From Propionibacteriaceae bacterium (lineage in GTDB: Bacteria; Actinomycetota; Actinomycetes; Propionibacteriales; Propionibacteriaceae): a stretch of DNA of 5,829 nucleotides. Of the stretch, positions 5,815 to 5,829 are shown piece by piece (within the stretch, counting starts at the first letter, position 1; every line of letters starts with the position of its first letter). The notes under the pieces are model-generated. The model did not search any database, was not told where the DNA came from, and was given only the letters and a program-made list of their open reading frames with translations. Both the position numbers and the translations under genes were made by a program. The stretch lies in the NCBI GenBank assembly GCA_030450535.1, contig JAKDIK010000181.1:1-5829 (forward strand), read 5' to 3'.

Positions 5815-5829
5815 CCGCCCCGCCCCGAC

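Noticed and set aside
5815..5829. Possible terminator or next gene after hglS
   Set aside because: Only 15 C-rich bases remain, with no hairpin or start codon visible.

Overview
The window is compact, very GC-rich DNA with strong third-position G/C bias, translationally coupled genes and two transcription units diverging from one intergenic region of about 208 bp. The lysine 6-transaminase closely resembles the Mycobacterium tuberculosis enzyme as I remember it. Together with a possible leaderless start and a possible GlnR-type box, this points to a high-GC actinomycete. I cannot name the genus.

Left half, minus strand (read from 2871 down to 1): an assimilatory nitrite reduction operon. It starts with a 115-residue protein I do not recognise, followed by a complete nirB (large, siroheme- and flavin-containing subunit of NADH-dependent nitrite reductase). 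The first 14 codons of a third gene, almost certainly nirD, are cut by the window edge. The junctions are a 1-base overlap (TGATG) and a 4-base overlap (ATGA). Both internal genes have good Shine-Dalgarno sequences, which fits one transcript.

Centre, 2872-3079: the divergent promoter region. It holds a possible GlnR-like site facing the nir operon, a tandem 18-bp repeat with internal dyads, and a TATGCT -10 element 6 bases before the lat start codon, which implies a leaderless lat mRNA.

Right half, plus strand: a two-gene lysine degradation operon, lat followed by hglS, joined by a TGATG overlap. Lat turns L-lysine into 2-aminoadipate 6-semialdehyde. HglS (DUF1338/YdcJ family) turns 2-oxoadipate into D-2-hydroxyglutarate. 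The two enzymes bracket a route from lysine through 2-aminoadipate and 2-oxoadipate to D-2-hydroxyglutarate and then 2-oxoglutarate. The intermediate semialdehyde dehydrogenase, 2-aminoadipate aminotransferase and final D-2-hydroxyglutarate dehydrogenase are not in this window.

Taken together, the window is a nitrogen-supply locus: nitrite to ammonium on one side, and lysine nitrogen to glutamate on the other. I saw no mobile element, CRISPR array, tRNA, rRNA or convincing terminator. The least explained items are the unknown first gene of the nir operon, the repeat in the divergent promoter region, and the lat-hglS coupling.
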